Origin: Blastococcus aggregatus
GTDB taxonomy: Bacteria; Actinomycetota; Actinomycetes; Mycobacteriales; Geodermatophilaceae
Direction of reading: 5' to 3'
Assembly (NCBI RefSeq): GCF_900221005.1
Contig: NZ_OBQI01000002.1
Span: forward strand, 558,001 to 622,000
DNA: 64,000 nt
Each line of letters begins with the position of its first letter. Positions within the stretch are counted from its first letter, which is position 1. Shown piece by piece: positions 36,948 to 45,569 of the stretch. The notes beneath the pieces are model-generated. The model was not told where the DNA came from and searched no databases. It saw nothing but the letters and a program-made list of their open reading frames with translations. The position numbers were made by a program, and so were the translations under genes.

Positions 36948-39239
36948 CTTGACGAGCGGGGCGTAGCGCAGGACGAGTCGCTTGGTGCCGCCGGAGCCGA
37001 AGTCGACGGTGGCCTGGGCCTTGTCGCCCGCGCCGGTCACCTCGACCACCGTGCCGAGGCCGAAGGCGTCGTGGCTGACCCGGTCGCCGACGTCCACCGA
37101 GATGATCGGCCGGTTCCCGGCGCCGCCGCGCAGCCCGCCGGTGGACAGGCCGGTGGCCGCCACCCGCGTCTGCGCCGACTTGTAGCCGGTGGACGGGACG
37201 GGCGCCGGGTCCAGGCGCTCCCAGTGGATGGTCTCGGCCGGGATCTCGTCCAGGAACCGGGACGGCGGGTTGTAGGCCGGCTGCCCCCAGCTGGTGCGCA
37301 CCGTGGCCCGGGAGATGAACAGCCGCTGCTGGGCGCGGGTGATGCCCACGTAGGCCAGCCGGCGCTCCTCCTCGAGCTCGCGGGGATCGCCGAGCGCGCG
37401 CAGGTGCGGGAAGACGCCGTCCTCCAGGCCGGTCAGGAAGACCACCGGGAACTCCAGGCCCTTGGCGGTGTGCAGCGTCATCATCGTGACCACGCCGGCG
37501 TCGTCACCGGTGACCGGGATCTGGTCGGCGTCGGCCACCAGCGAGACCTGCTCGAGGAAGTCGGTGACCGTCCCCTCCGGGTTGGCCGCCTCGAACTCGG
37601 CGGCCACCGAGATGAGCTCGTTGAGGTTGTCGACCCGGCCCTCGTCCTGCGGGTCGGTGCTCGCCTGCAGCTCGGTGAGGTAGCCGGTGCGGTCGAGGAT
37701 GCTCTCCAGCAGCGCGGCCGGCCCGGAGCCGGTCTCGACGAGCTGCTCGAACTCCTCGAGCAGCGCCACGAACTCCTGGATCGACTTCAGCGAGCGGGTG
37801 GCGAGCTCGCCCACCTCGGAGCAGCGGCGCAGCGCCGAGGCGAACGGGATCCGCTCGCGGTCGGCGAAGTTCTCGATGCACGCCTCGGCCCGCTCGCCGA
37901 TCCCGCGCTTGGGCGTGTTGATGACCCGGCGCAGGCTCACGATGTCGGTCGGGTTGGCCACCACCTTGAGGTAGGCCAGCGCGTCGCGGACCTCCTTGCG
38001 CTCGTAGAAGCGCACTCCGCCGACGACCTTGTAGGGCATGCCGACCCGGATGAACACCTCCTCGAACACGCGGGAGGCGTTGTTGGTCCGGTAGAAGACC
38101 GCGATGTCCTTCGGCTGGGCCGCGCCCTCGTCGACCAGCGCGTCGATCTGCTCGGCGACCCACGCCGCCTCGTCGTGCTCGTTGTCGGCGACGTAGCCCT
38201 CGATGAGCTCGCCGTCGCCGGAGTCGGTCCAGAGGTTCTTGGGACGGCGGCCGGTGTTCTTGGCGATGACCGTGTTCGCGGCCTTGAGGATGCGAGAAGT
38301 GGAGCGGTAGTTCTGCTCGAGCAGGATCGTCGTCGCCTGCGGGTAGTCGCGCTCGAACTCGTCGATGTTGCGGATCGTCGCGCCGCGGAAGGCGTAGATC
38401 GACTGGTCGGCGTCGCCGACGACGCACAGCTCGGCCATCGGGACCGGGCCGTCGCCCGTGCCGACCAGCTCGCGGACCAGCATGTACTGCGCGTGGTTGG
38501 TGTCCTGGTACTCGTCGACCAGCACGTGGCGGAACCGGCGCCGGTAGTGCTCGGCGACGTCGGGGAACGCCTGCAGCAGGTGGACGGTGTTCATGATCAG
38601 GTCGTCGAAGTCCATGGCGTGCGCCTGGCGCAGCCGCTGCTGGTACAGCGTGTAGGCCTGCGCGAGCACCTTCTCCGGCGGCGTGACCGGGGCGAAGCTC
38701 TCCTCGTCGACCAGCTCGTTCTTCAGGTTCGAGACCTGCGCGGCGAGGCTGCGGCCCGGGAAGCGCTTGGCGTCGAGATCGAGGTCCCGGGCCACCATCG
38801 TCATCAGCCGGACCGAGTCGCCCTGGTCGTAGATCGTGAACGACGACTTCAGGCCCAGCTTGGCCGACTCGGCGCGCAGGATGCGCACGCACATCGAGTG
38901 GAACGTCGACACCCACATCGCCCGGGCGCGCGGGCCGACGAGGTGCGCCACCCGCTCCTTCATCTCGCCCGCGGCCTTGTTGGTGAAGGTGATCGCGAGG
39001 ATCTCGCCGGGCTGGGTGTGCCGGGCGCCGAGCAGGTAGGCGATGCGGTGCGCCAGCACCCGCGTCTTGCCCGAGCCGGCGCCGGCGACGATGAGCAGCG
39101 GGCCGCCCTCGTGGACCACTGCCTGCCGCTGGGGACCGTTGAGCCCGGCGAGCATGCGGTCCAGCTCCCGGCCCAGGGACCCGGGGGTGGAACGCTGGAG
39201 TGCGGCTGTACCGGGGAGGGCCTGCTGGACGCTGCTCAT
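36942..39239 (-). CDS. pcrA: ATP-dependent DNA helicase PcrA/UvrD
   Basis: Superfamily 1A 3'-5' helicase for repair and replication, 765 residues. Motif I VAGAGSGKT (about 52-60), QRQAVVHEGGPLLI Q-region, motif Ia ITFTNKAAGEMKERV, motif II VDEYQDTN, motif III GDADQSIYAFRGA, motif IV LEQNYRST, motif V MTLHTAKGLEFPVVFL, motif VI EERRLAYVGITRAQ; a C-terminal linker ends in a Tudor-like domain (VGDRVSHDAFGLGTVV to KRLVLRYAPL). The ATG at 39239 has GAGG 5-9 bases upstream; the frame extends 24 codons further without support. Confidence 0.96.
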   Translation of the reverse strand: MSSVQQALPGTAALQRSTPGSLGRELDRMLAGLNGPQRQAVVHEGGPLLIVAGAGSGKTRVLAHRIAYLLGARHTQPGEILAITFTNKAAGEMKERVAHLVGPRARAMWVSTFHSMCVRILRAESAKLGLKSSFTIYDQGDSVRLMTMVARDLDLDAKRFPGRSLAAQVSNLKNELVDEESFAPVTPPEKVLAQAYTLYQQRLRQAHAMDFDDLIMNTVHLLQAFPDVAEHYRRRFRHVLVDEYQDTNHAQYMLVRELVGTGDGPVPMAELCVVGDADQSIYAFRGATIRNIDEFERDYPQATTILLEQNYRSTSRILKAANTVIAKNTGRRPKNLWTDSGDGELIEGYVADNEHDEAAWVAEQIDALVDEGAAQPKDIAVFYRTNNASRVFEEVFIRVGMPYKVVGGVRFYERKEVRDALAYLKVVANPTDIVSLRRVINTPKRGIGERAEACIENFADRERIPFASALRRCSEVGELATRSLKSIQEFVALLEEFEQLVETGSGPAALLESILDRTGYLTELQASTDPQDEGRVDNLNELISVAAEFEAANPEGTVTDFLEQVSLVADADQIPVTGDDAGVVTMMTLHTAKGLEFPVVFLTGLEDGVFPHLRALGDPRELEEERRLAYVGITRAQQRLFISRATVRTSWGQPAYNPPSRFLDEIPAETIHWERLDPAPVPSTGYKSAQTRVAATGLSTGGLRGGAGNRPIISVDVGDRVSHDAFGLGTVVEVTGAGDKAQATVDFGSGGTKRLVLRYAPLVKL

Positions 39240-39300
39240 AGCCACCTCACTGTAAGCCGGACGGGTGACGCTTCCCGACCGCTGTGGCAGACTCCTCGAC

Positions 39301-39381
39301 GTGCTCGCCACGACGATCAGCCCCCTCGCGGTTGATTTTGCCTACGGCCACCGGGTTCCGGTCGCCGTCACCGCTGGCTGA
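39301..39381 (+). CDS. Possible leader peptide upstream of chorismate mutase
   Basis: A 26-codon frame starting with GTG (VLATTISPLAVDFAYGHR, then VPVAVTAG). It stands 7 bases after a CAGACT hexamer, the pattern of a leaderless start. It has a rare TTT Phe codon and a Tyr codon close together, and is followed by a terminator-like hairpin with T-rich end, before the chorismate mutase gene. Phe/Tyr attenuation is suggested, not shown. Confidence 0.4.
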   Translation: MLATTISPLAVDFAYGHRVPVAVTAG

Positions 39382-39396
39382 GCACAGCCGCACCAG

Positions 39397-39432
39397 ACGC
39401 CCCGGGCCACAGGCTCCGGGGCGTTTCGTCGT
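39397..39432 (+). terminator. Attenuator-like hairpin before chorismate mutase
   Basis: ACGCCCCGG (39397-39405) pairs with CCGGGGCGT (39416-39424), 10-base loop, followed by TTCGTCGTT. It lies in the leader, 37 bases before the ATG at 39469, so it would act as an attenuator. Confidence 0.55.
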
Positions 39433-39468
39433 TCCGGGCCGGTCCACCGAACCCCCGAAGGACGACCG

Positions 39469-39753
39469 ATGAGCACCACCTCCTCCTCCCCCGCCGCCGT
39501 CACCGGCTCCGACGTCGACCGGATCGGCGAGCTCCGCCAGCAGATCGACGCCTGCGACGCCGCGATCATCGAGCTCGTCCAGCGGCGGCTGGCCGTCTCG
39601 CAGGAGATCGGCGTCGTCCGCAAGGCCTCCGGCGGCACCCGGCTGAACCTGGCCCGCGAGCAGCAGGTGCTCGCCCGGTTCCAGACCGCCCTCGGCGCCG
39701 ACGGCGCGACGCTCGGCATGCTGCTGCTCCGGCAGGGCCGCGGACGGCTCTGA
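39469..39753 (+). CDS. Chorismate mutase (AroQ type)
   Basis: A 94-residue all-helical chorismate mutase that would turn chorismate into prephenate on the way to Phe and Tyr. Visible: IGELRQQIDACDAAIIELVQRRLAVSQEIGVVRKASGGTR with the conserved Arg, the helix-1 Lys-like position, and NLAREQQVLARF. The N-terminus (about 1-17) is polar and outside the fold. GAAGGA is 6 bases before the ATG. It may need DAHP synthase for full activity, as in other actinobacteria; not tested here. Confidence 0.85.
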   Translation: MSTTSSSPAAVTGSDVDRIGELRQQIDACDAAIIELVQRRLAVSQEIGVVRKASGGTRLNLAREQQVLARFQTALGADGATLGMLLLRQGRGRL

Positions 39754-39775
39754 GCCGGCCGTCAGGTCAGAGCCG
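39745..39775. terminator. Bidirectional hairpin between chorismate mutase and the next convergent gene
   Basis: CGGCTCTGA (39745-39753, ending in the stop codon) pairs with TCAGAGCCG (39767-39775), 9 bp. A third TCAGAGCC copy at 39783-39790 overlaps the end of the convergent gene. Confidence 0.6.
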
Positions 39776-39782
39776 CCGTCGG

Positions 39783-40076
39783 TCAGAGCCAGGCGCGCCA
39801 GACCAGCGAGTCGTCGTCGCTGAGCGCCGCGGCCTCCAGCACGTCACCCGGGCAGCGCTCGCGCAGGTCCTCGCCGAGCGCGTGCGCCAGCTCGAGCGCC
39901 GCCTCCAGGTCCGCGGCCTCGCACTCGGTGGACGCACGCAGGGCGGCACGGTCGGGCTCGCGCCAGACCCGGAGCTCCTCGTCGCCGGGGCGCAGCCCCG
40001 CGGCGACGGTCTCGACGGTGGCGTCGTCCACGGCGGTGGTGGCCCGCAGCACGGCGTAGACGGTGTAGGTCGGCAC
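39783..40076 (-). CDS. Small hypothetical protein (97 aa)
   Basis: No family recognised. It starts PTYTVYAVLRATTAVDDATVE and continues with an acidic, Leu/Ala-rich region (ECEAADLEAALELAHALGEDL) that should be helical, ending in DDDSLVWRAWL. No signal or membrane segment. The GTG at 40076 is chosen over ATG 40097 because CAGACT stands 6 bases before it, in the leaderless pattern also seen at 39288, and ATG 40097 would overlap the divergent sigma gene. Confidence 0.6.
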   Translation of the reverse strand: MPTYTVYAVLRATTAVDDATVETVAAGLRPGDEELRVWREPDRAALRASTECEAADLEAALELAHALGEDLRERCPGDVLEAAALSDDDSLVWRAWL

Positions 40077-40095
40077 GTGGCGAGTCTGCCGGGTC

Positions 40096-41103
40096 ATGAT
40101 GATCTCCGTGGACGACTCCCCGGATCCGGACGCGACGAGCGATCCCCTCGACGCCTTCGACCGGCACCGGAGGCTGCTGTTCTCCGTGGCCTACCAGATG
40201 CTCGGCAGCGTCGCGGACGCCGAGGACACCGTGCAGGACGCCTGGCTGCGCTGGTCGGCGGCCGACCGCGACCATGTCACGGACCCCCGCGCATACCTGG
40301 TGCAGGTGATCACCCGGCTCGCGATCGACCGGTCAGGGACGGCGCGGGCCCGGCGCGAGAGCTATGTCGGCCCGTGGCTGCCCGAGCCGCTGATCACCGG
40401 CCGCGACACGGTCGCCGCCGCCCCCGCCCCGACCGATCCCACGGACGCCGCGGAGCTCGGCGAGCAGGTGTCCATGGCCGTGCTCGTCGTCCTCGAGACC
40501 CTCACCCCCGCCGAGCGCGCGGTCTTCGTGCTGCGCGAGGTCTTCGGGCTGCCGGTGGCCGAGGTCGCCGAGGCGTTGGGCCGCACCGAGTCCGCCGTCC
40601 GGTAGATGGCGCACCGCGCGCGCGAGCACGTGCAGGCCCGCCGCCCCCGGTTCGACGCCGACCGGCGCGCGCAGCGGGAGGTCACCGAGCGGTTCCTGGC
40701 CGCGTGCGCCGGCGGGGACATGGCGGCGCTGCTCGACGTGCTGGCTCCCGACGCGGTCCTGATCAGCGACGGCGGCGGCAAGGTCTCGGCCGCGCTCCGG
40801 CCGATCACCGGCGCGGACAAGGTGGCCCGCTTCTCGCTCGGCATCGCCGCGCAGGGCCTGGCGCTGCCCGATCTCCGGATCGAGATCCTCGACGTCAACG
40901 GCGCGCCGGCGGTCGTCGTCTGGTCCGCGGACGAGCCGGAGCTGACGATGTCGCTGGTGGTGGCGGGCGGCCGCGTCGAGCAGGTGCTGGTGGTGCGCAA
41001 CCCCGACAAGCTGTCCGGCCTGGCTTCCCACCAGATGGCACACGACGTGATCTGGCGCACCTCTTCCCGTCCTCCACGGGCAGCCGGTCCCGGCGCTCGG
41101 TAA
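40096..41103 (+). pseudogene. ECF41-family sigma factor, broken by an in-frame TAG
   Basis: Two parts in one frame, 40096-40605 and 40606-41103, separated only by TAG at 40603-40605. Part 1: sigma-2 domain (LLFSVAYQMLGSVADAEDTVQDAWLRW), linker with WLPEPL, and sigma-4 (LTPAERAVFVLREVFGLPVAEVAEALGRTESAVR). Part 2 continues MAHRAREHVQARRPR and has the SnoaL-like C-terminal domain with DGGGK and the final NPDKL motif, both ECF41 hallmarks. Homologues have Gln (CAG) where the TAG is. The full-length protein would be 335 residues. Readthrough, a recent mutation or a base error are all possible. The usual COE-type partner gene was not seen nearby. Confidence 0.85.
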
Positions 41104-41180
41104 CATTCGGATCACGTCGGCGCGCGCGACCACGGCCGGTGCTACTCCCCCGACCGGGCTCCCAGGGATGCGAGGCGTGC

Positions 41181-42992
41181 ATGTCGGCAGTCGAGGCGGC
41201 GCTCCTCACGGTGCCGATCGACTTCCAGCTGCTGTTCGGTGCCCTGCCCACGGCGTTCCTGGTGATGGACCCGGATCTCGTCATCGTCGACGCCAACGCC
41301 GCCTACCTCGAGCTCCTCGGGCGCCGGCGGGACGAGCTCGTCGGCGGGCCGGTCTTCGAGGCGTTCCCACCAGCACCGGACGCGCTCGACGAGGACGGCC
41401 GCAACCCGGTCCAGGCCTCCTTCGAGCGGGCACGCGACACCGGCCAGCTCGATCCGATGCCGATCGCTAAGTACGACGTGCTGGACCCCGCCACCGGCGA
41501 GCTCGGCGAGCGCTTCTGGTCCTTGATCAGCGCTCCGGTGCTCGATCCGGACGGCCGCACCGCACTGGTCCTGCAGCGCGTGGAGGACGTGACGGCCTAC
41601 GTCCGGGAACGGTCGGCCCTGCGGTCCGGGCCGCCGCCCGGCCGGGACGGCCGCGCCCTCGAGGCCGTGGAGGCCGACCTGTACGCCCGCGTGCGGGAGC
41701 TGGCGGCGGCCCAGGAGGCCCGCGACACCGCCGCCCGACGCCTGTCCAGCCTCGCCGAGGTGGCGCTGCAGCTGACGACGGCCGAGACGGTCGAGGACCT
41801 CGAGCGCATCGTGGTCAGCCGGGGGCTGGCCGTCCTCGGCGCGGACGGCGGCGGGATCATCTCCCCCGACGGGCGCGGGGGCTGGCGGGCGACGCTCAGC
41901 GCGGCCCTCGGGGAGCAGGTGCAGCTCGGCTACGGGAACGTGCCCTACGACAGCCCGCTCCCCGCACCGTGGGTGGCGCGCACCGGACGGGAGCTGCTCC
42001 TCCCCACCGAGAAGTCGGGGCTGGCGTTCGACGACTCGATGAGCGACGTCTACACCGACATCGGCCGGTACGGCTGGGCCTTCCTCCCGCTGACCGTCAG
42101 CGAGACCTGCGTCGGCAGCCTGGCGGTGGCGTGGGCCGAGGAGCACCCGTTCAGCGGTGACGAGCTGGAGCTTCTCCGGGTGTTCGCCGCCCAGTGCGCG
42201 CAGGTGCTGGTGCGGATCCGGGCGACGGCGGCGCAGCGTGCGGCGGCGGTCGCGGCGCAGGTGATGTCCGAGACGCTGCAGCGCAGCCTGCTCCAGCAGC
42301 CGCCGACGACGGGCTCCCTGCAGCTGGCGGTGCGGTACCAGCCCGCGTCCCAGGGCGCCCACGTCGGCGGGGACTGGTACGACGCGTTCGTCACGACCCG
42401 TGGCGCCACCATGCTCGTCGTCGGTGACGTGACCGGTCACGACGTGGAGGCCGCGGCCACCATGGGACAGCTGCGGAACCTGCTGCGCGGCATGGCCTAC
42501 GACTCCGACGACAGCCCGGCCGCGCTGCTCGCCCGGCTCGACGCGGCCATGGACGGGCTGCACGTGGGCGCGCTGGCGACCGCGGTGCTGGGGCGGCTCG
42601 AGCAGTCCGGCTCGGCGCAGCGACCGACCTGGCGGCTGCGCTGGTCCAGTGCCGGCCACCTCCCACCGCTGCTGCGCCACGCGGACGGGACCGTCGAGGT
42701 CCTGGACGGCCGACCCGAGCTGCTCCTGGGCCTGGACCCCCAGGCGCGCCGCAGCGAGCGCGTGCTCGACCTGGAGCCCGGCAGCACCGTCCTGCTCTAC
42801 AGCGACGGCCTGGTCGAGACCCGGACCGCCGACCTCGACGAGGGCATCGGCCGGCTCGCGGACGCCCTCGCCCGGCACGGGGACCTCGCACCGGAGGAGC
42901 TGTGCGACCGCATCCTGGCCGACGTGGCGCCCGGAGCGAACGACGACGACATCGCGCTGCTGGCCCTGCGGCCCGGTACCGACCCGAGCTGA
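41181..42992 (+). CDS. PP2C-type serine phosphatase with PAS and GAF sensor domains (RsbU/SpoIIE-like)
   Basis: A 603-residue phosphatase. PAS-like domain (about 10-135, LPTAFLVMDPDLVIVDANAAYLELLG), short coiled region (about 165-195), GAF domain (about 200-345, LTTAETVEDLERIVVSRGLAVLGADGGG), then the PP2C domain (about 375-600) with metal-binding GGDWYDAF, VGDVTGHDVEAA, SDGLVETR and NDDDIALLAL. Such proteins dephosphorylate anti-anti-sigma factors to control stress regulons. No anti-sigma pair is seen next to it. GAGG precedes the ATG. Confidence 0.9.
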   Translation: MSAVEAALLTVPIDFQLLFGALPTAFLVMDPDLVIVDANAAYLELLGRRRDELVGGPVFEAFPPAPDALDEDGRNPVQASFERARDTGQLDPMPIAKYDVLDPATGELGERFWSLISAPVLDPDGRTALVLQRVEDVTAYVRERSALRSGPPPGRDGRALEAVEADLYARVRELAAAQEARDTAARRLSSLAEVALQLTTAETVEDLERIVVSRGLAVLGADGGGIISPDGRGGWRATLSAALGEQVQLGYGNVPYDSPLPAPWVARTGRELLLPTEKSGLAFDDSMSDVYTDIGRYGWAFLPLTVSETCVGSLAVAWAEEHPFSGDELELLRVFAAQCAQVLVRIRATAAQRAAAVAAQVMSETLQRSLLQQPPTTGSLQLAVRYQPASQGAHVGGDWYDAFVTTRGATMLVVGDVTGHDVEAAATMGQLRNLLRGMAYDSDDSPAALLARLDAAMDGLHVGALATAVLGRLEQSGSAQRPTWRLRWSSAGHLPPLLRHADGTVEVLDGRPELLLGLDPQARRSERVLDLEPGSTVLLYSDGLVETRTADLDEGIGRLADALARHGDLAPEELCDRILADVAPGANDDDIALLALRPGTDPS

Positions 42993-43005
42993 CCCTGGAG
43001 CGCCC

Positions 43006-43737
43006 ATGACCGGACCCCTGCCCGCCACGCACGTCGAGCGGGTGCTCTGCGTCCTGGCGCATCCCGACGACGTCGACTTCGGCTCCGCCGGGACGGTGGC
43101 GACCTGGACGGCCGCCGGCACCGAGGTCACCTACTGCATCGTGACCGACGGCGACGCCGGCGGGTTCGACGAGACGCCGCGCGACCAGATGGGCCCGCTG
43201 CGGCGGGCCGAGCAGCGCGCCGCCGCCAAGGAGGTCGGGGTCGAGGACGTCCGCTTCCTCGGCTATCCCGACGGCCGGCTGGAGCCGACGCTCGACCTGC
43301 GCCGCGCCATCAGCCGGGTGATCCGGCAGGTGCGTCCGCAGCGGGTGCTCACCAGCTCGCCCGAGCGGTTCTGGGAGCGCATCGGCGCCAGCCACCCCGA
43401 CCACATGACCGTCGGCGAGACGACGCTGCGGGCGGTCTACCCCGACGCCCGCAACCCGTTCGCCTTCCCCGAACTGCTCGCCGACGAGGGGTTGGAGGCC
43501 TGGACGGTGCCCGAGGTGTGGCTGGGCGCCAGCCCGCGCGCCGACCACGCCGTCGACGTCACCGACGTCGTCGACCGCAAGTTCGCCGCGCTCCGGTCGC
43601 ACGTCACCCAGGTGAGCCACCAGCCCGCGGGGCAGCTCGAGGAGTTCGTCGGCGGGTGGATGCGGCAGACGGCGCAGCGGTTCGGCCTCCCGGAGGGCCG
43701 CCTGGCCGAGGCCTTCCACGTGGTCCACACCGCCTGA
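43006..43737 (+). CDS. PIG-L/LmbE family deacetylase
   Basis: A 243-residue zinc deacetylase of the GlcNAc-PI de-N-acetylase family, which includes MshB and Mca of mycothiol metabolism. Zinc site: HPDDVDF (His, Asp, Asp) near residue 20 and SHPDHMTVG (about 131-139). Also FGSAGTVATW, RRAEQRAAAKEVGVEDVRFLGYPDGRL and TSSPERFW. It could act on a mycothiol-like or other sugar-amine; not decidable. CTGGAG lies 5 bases before the ATG. Confidence 0.85.
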   Translation: MTGPLPATHVERVLCVLAHPDDVDFGSAGTVATWTAAGTEVTYCIVTDGDAGGFDETPRDQMGPLRRAEQRAAAKEVGVEDVRFLGYPDGRLEPTLDLRRAISRVIRQVRPQRVLTSSPERFWERIGASHPDHMTVGETTLRAVYPDARNPFAFPELLADEGLEAWTVPEVWLGASPRADHAVDVTDVVDRKFAALRSHVTQVSHQPAGQLEEFVGGWMRQTAQRFGLPEGRLAEAFHVVHTA

Positions 43738-43795
43738 CCGCTCAGATCCGGCCGGCCCGGCGGTCCCTTCCCCGACAGGACGGCGAGGAGGCGGC

Positions 43796-44953
43796 ATGGG
43801 TCAGGTGGAGCGCATCGCGGCGGCGGTGACCGAGGCGGTGACCGAGGGGCAGGTGCCCGGCGCGGCCTGGCGGGTGGACCGGCACGGCGAGGTGCTGTCC
43901 CGGGGCGCGGCGGGCGACGGGATCGACCCGGAGACGGTCTTCCGCCTGTCCTCGACGACGAAGCCGATCGTCGCCGCGGCCGCCATGGCGCTGGTCGACG
44001 ACGGCCTGCTCGAGCTGGACCAGCCGGTCGACGAGCTGCTGCCGGAGCTCGCCGACCGGCGGGTCCTCCTCGACCCGACCGACGCGGCCGCCGGCACGGT
44101 GCCCGCCGCCCGGTCGATCAGCGTGCGGGACGTGCTCACCTTCCGGCTCGGGCTGGGGCTGGACTTCACGGGGCCGTGGCCCTCCCCCACGATGACCGCC
44201 CTCGCCGGGGCCGGGCTGCCCGTCGGTCCGCCGGCACCGCAGGCCGCTCCACCGCCGGACGAGTGGCTGCGGCTGCTCGGCACCGTCCCGCTGGCCGCCC
44301 AGCCCGGCGAGCGCTGGCTCTACCACCTGGGCGCCGGCGTCCTGGGCGTGCTGATCGCCCGCGCCGCCGGCCGGCTGCTGCCCGAGGTCCTCGCCGAGCG
44401 GGTGCTCGGACCGCTGGGCATGGACGGCACCGGCTTCGGGGTGCCACCGTCGGCCCGCGACCGGCTGGGTCCGCACTGGACCCCGCCCGGCCCCGACGGC
44501 CGGCGGGAGGTCTACGACGCCGCCGACGGCCAGTGGGCCCGGCCGCCCGCCTTCCCCGACGGCGGCGACGGGCTGGTGTCCACCGTCGACGACGTGGCCG
44601 CCTTCGCGCGGATGCTGCAGACCGGCGGATGCGCTCCGGACGGGCGTCGCGTGCTGACCGGGGACGCCGTGCGCGCGATGACCACCGAGCAGGTGGGCCC
44701 GGTCGACGACGAGGGTGGCGGCTGGGGGCTGGGCATCGGCGTGCGGATCACCGACGAGCCCGGTGGCCGGCACGCCGGCTCCTACGGCTGGGACGGCGGC
44801 CTCGGCAGCTCGTGGTGGACCGACCCGGTCACCGGGGTGACCGCCGTGCTGCTCACCAACCAGATGTGGGCCTCCCCGCAGCCCCCGCCGCTGTTCGACG
44901 CGTTCCGCTCCGCCGCATTCACAACAACCGGTTGGTCGCCGCCCAGCGGGTGA
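43796..44953 (+). CDS. Serine beta-lactamase-like hydrolase (class C/EstB type)
   Basis: A 385-residue hydrolase of the beta-lactamase family that also holds esterases and D-aminopeptidases. The SxxK motif is S-T-T-K in FRLSSTTKPIVAAAAM (about 51-66), the Tyr-x-Asn-like position is YHLGAG, and HAGSYGWDGG occupies the place of the KTG/HTG motif. No signal peptide is seen, so it is probably cytosolic and an esterase rather than a lactamase. GAGGAGG precedes the ATG. It overlaps the convergent response-regulator gene by 35 bases. Confidence 0.85.
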   Translation: MGQVERIAAAVTEAVTEGQVPGAAWRVDRHGEVLSRGAAGDGIDPETVFRLSSTTKPIVAAAAMALVDDGLLELDQPVDELLPELADRRVLLDPTDAAAGTVPAARSISVRDVLTFRLGLGLDFTGPWPSPTMTALAGAGLPVGPPAPQAAPPPDEWLRLLGTVPLAAQPGERWLYHLGAGVLGVLIARAAGRLLPEVLAERVLGPLGMDGTGFGVPPSARDRLGPHWTPPGPDGRREVYDAADGQWARPPAFPDGGDGLVSTVDDVAAFARMLQTGGCAPDGRRVLTGDAVRAMTTEQVGPVDDEGGGWGLGIGVRITDEPGGRHAGSYGWDGGLGSSWWTDPVTGVTAVLLTNQMWASPQPPPLFDAFRSAAFTTTGWSPPSG

Positions 44954-45569
44954 GCTCGTTGCGGTTGGACAGCTGGAGCTTGCGCAGCACGTTCGAGGCG
45001 TGCGACTCCACGGTCTTCACCGAGATGAACAGCCGCGAGCCGATCTCCCGGTAGGTGTAGCCGCGGGCGAGCAGCTGCATGACCTCGCGCTCGCGGGCGC
45101 TGAGCAGGTCCAGGCCGGGGTCGGTCGCCTCCTCCGCGGGAACGGGCGCGGCACCGGCGGCGGAGAAGGCGTCCAGCACGAACCCGGCCAGCCGGGGGCT
45201 GAAGACGACGTCGCCGTCGGCCACCCGCCGCACGGCGTCGAGCAGGTCGGGGCCGGAGATCGTCTTGGTGACGTAGCCCTTGGCGCCCGCCCGGATCACG
45301 GCGATGACGTCCTCCGCCGCGTCGGACACCGAGAGCGCCAGCCACTTCACGTCCGGCAGCTCGGCGCGCAGCGTCTCGAGTACGGCGCGGCCACCGCCCC
45401 CGGGCAGGTGCACGTCGAGCAGGACGACGTCGGGGCGGGTGGCGCGGATGCCCTCCACGGCGGTCGGCACGTCCGGCGCCTCGCCCACGAAGTCGACGTC
45501 GTCGCCGAGCTCCGCGCGCACGCCGGCGCGCACCATCGCGTGGTCGTCGACCAGGAACACCCGCGTCAT
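44919..45569 (-). CDS. NarL/LuxR-type response regulator
   Basis: A 216-residue two-component regulator. Receiver domain: VFLVDDHAMVRAG with acidic pair, phospho-Asp in VVLLDVHLPGGGG (about 54), then LSVSD and the Lys in GYVTKTIS. Output domain: LSAREREVMQLLARGYTYREIGSRLFISVKTVESHASNVLRKL, a typical LuxR helix-turn-helix. Its ATG overlaps the kinase stop (ATGA), so it is the partner of that kinase. Confidence 0.93.
   Translation of the reverse strand: MTRVFLVDDHAMVRAGVRAELGDDVDFVGEAPDVPTAVEGIRATRPDVVLLDVHLPGGGGRAVLETLRAELPDVKWLALSVSDAAEDVIAVIRAGAKGYVTKTISGPDLLDAVRRVADGDVVFSPRLAGFVLDAFSAAGAAPVPAEEATDPGLDLLSAREREVMQLLARGYTYREIGSRLFISVKTVESHASNVLRKLQLSNRNELTRWAATNRLL

Noticed and set aside
39284-39472. 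A 62-codon frame overlapping the chorismate mutase leader
   Set aside because: It is Ser/Pro/Arg-rich without a start signal and overlaps the attenuator hairpin; the 26-codon frame in another register is a better candidate.
43796-44953. True secreted beta-lactamase
   Set aside because: No signal peptide and the third motif is HAG rather than KTG; an esterase-like role is more likely.
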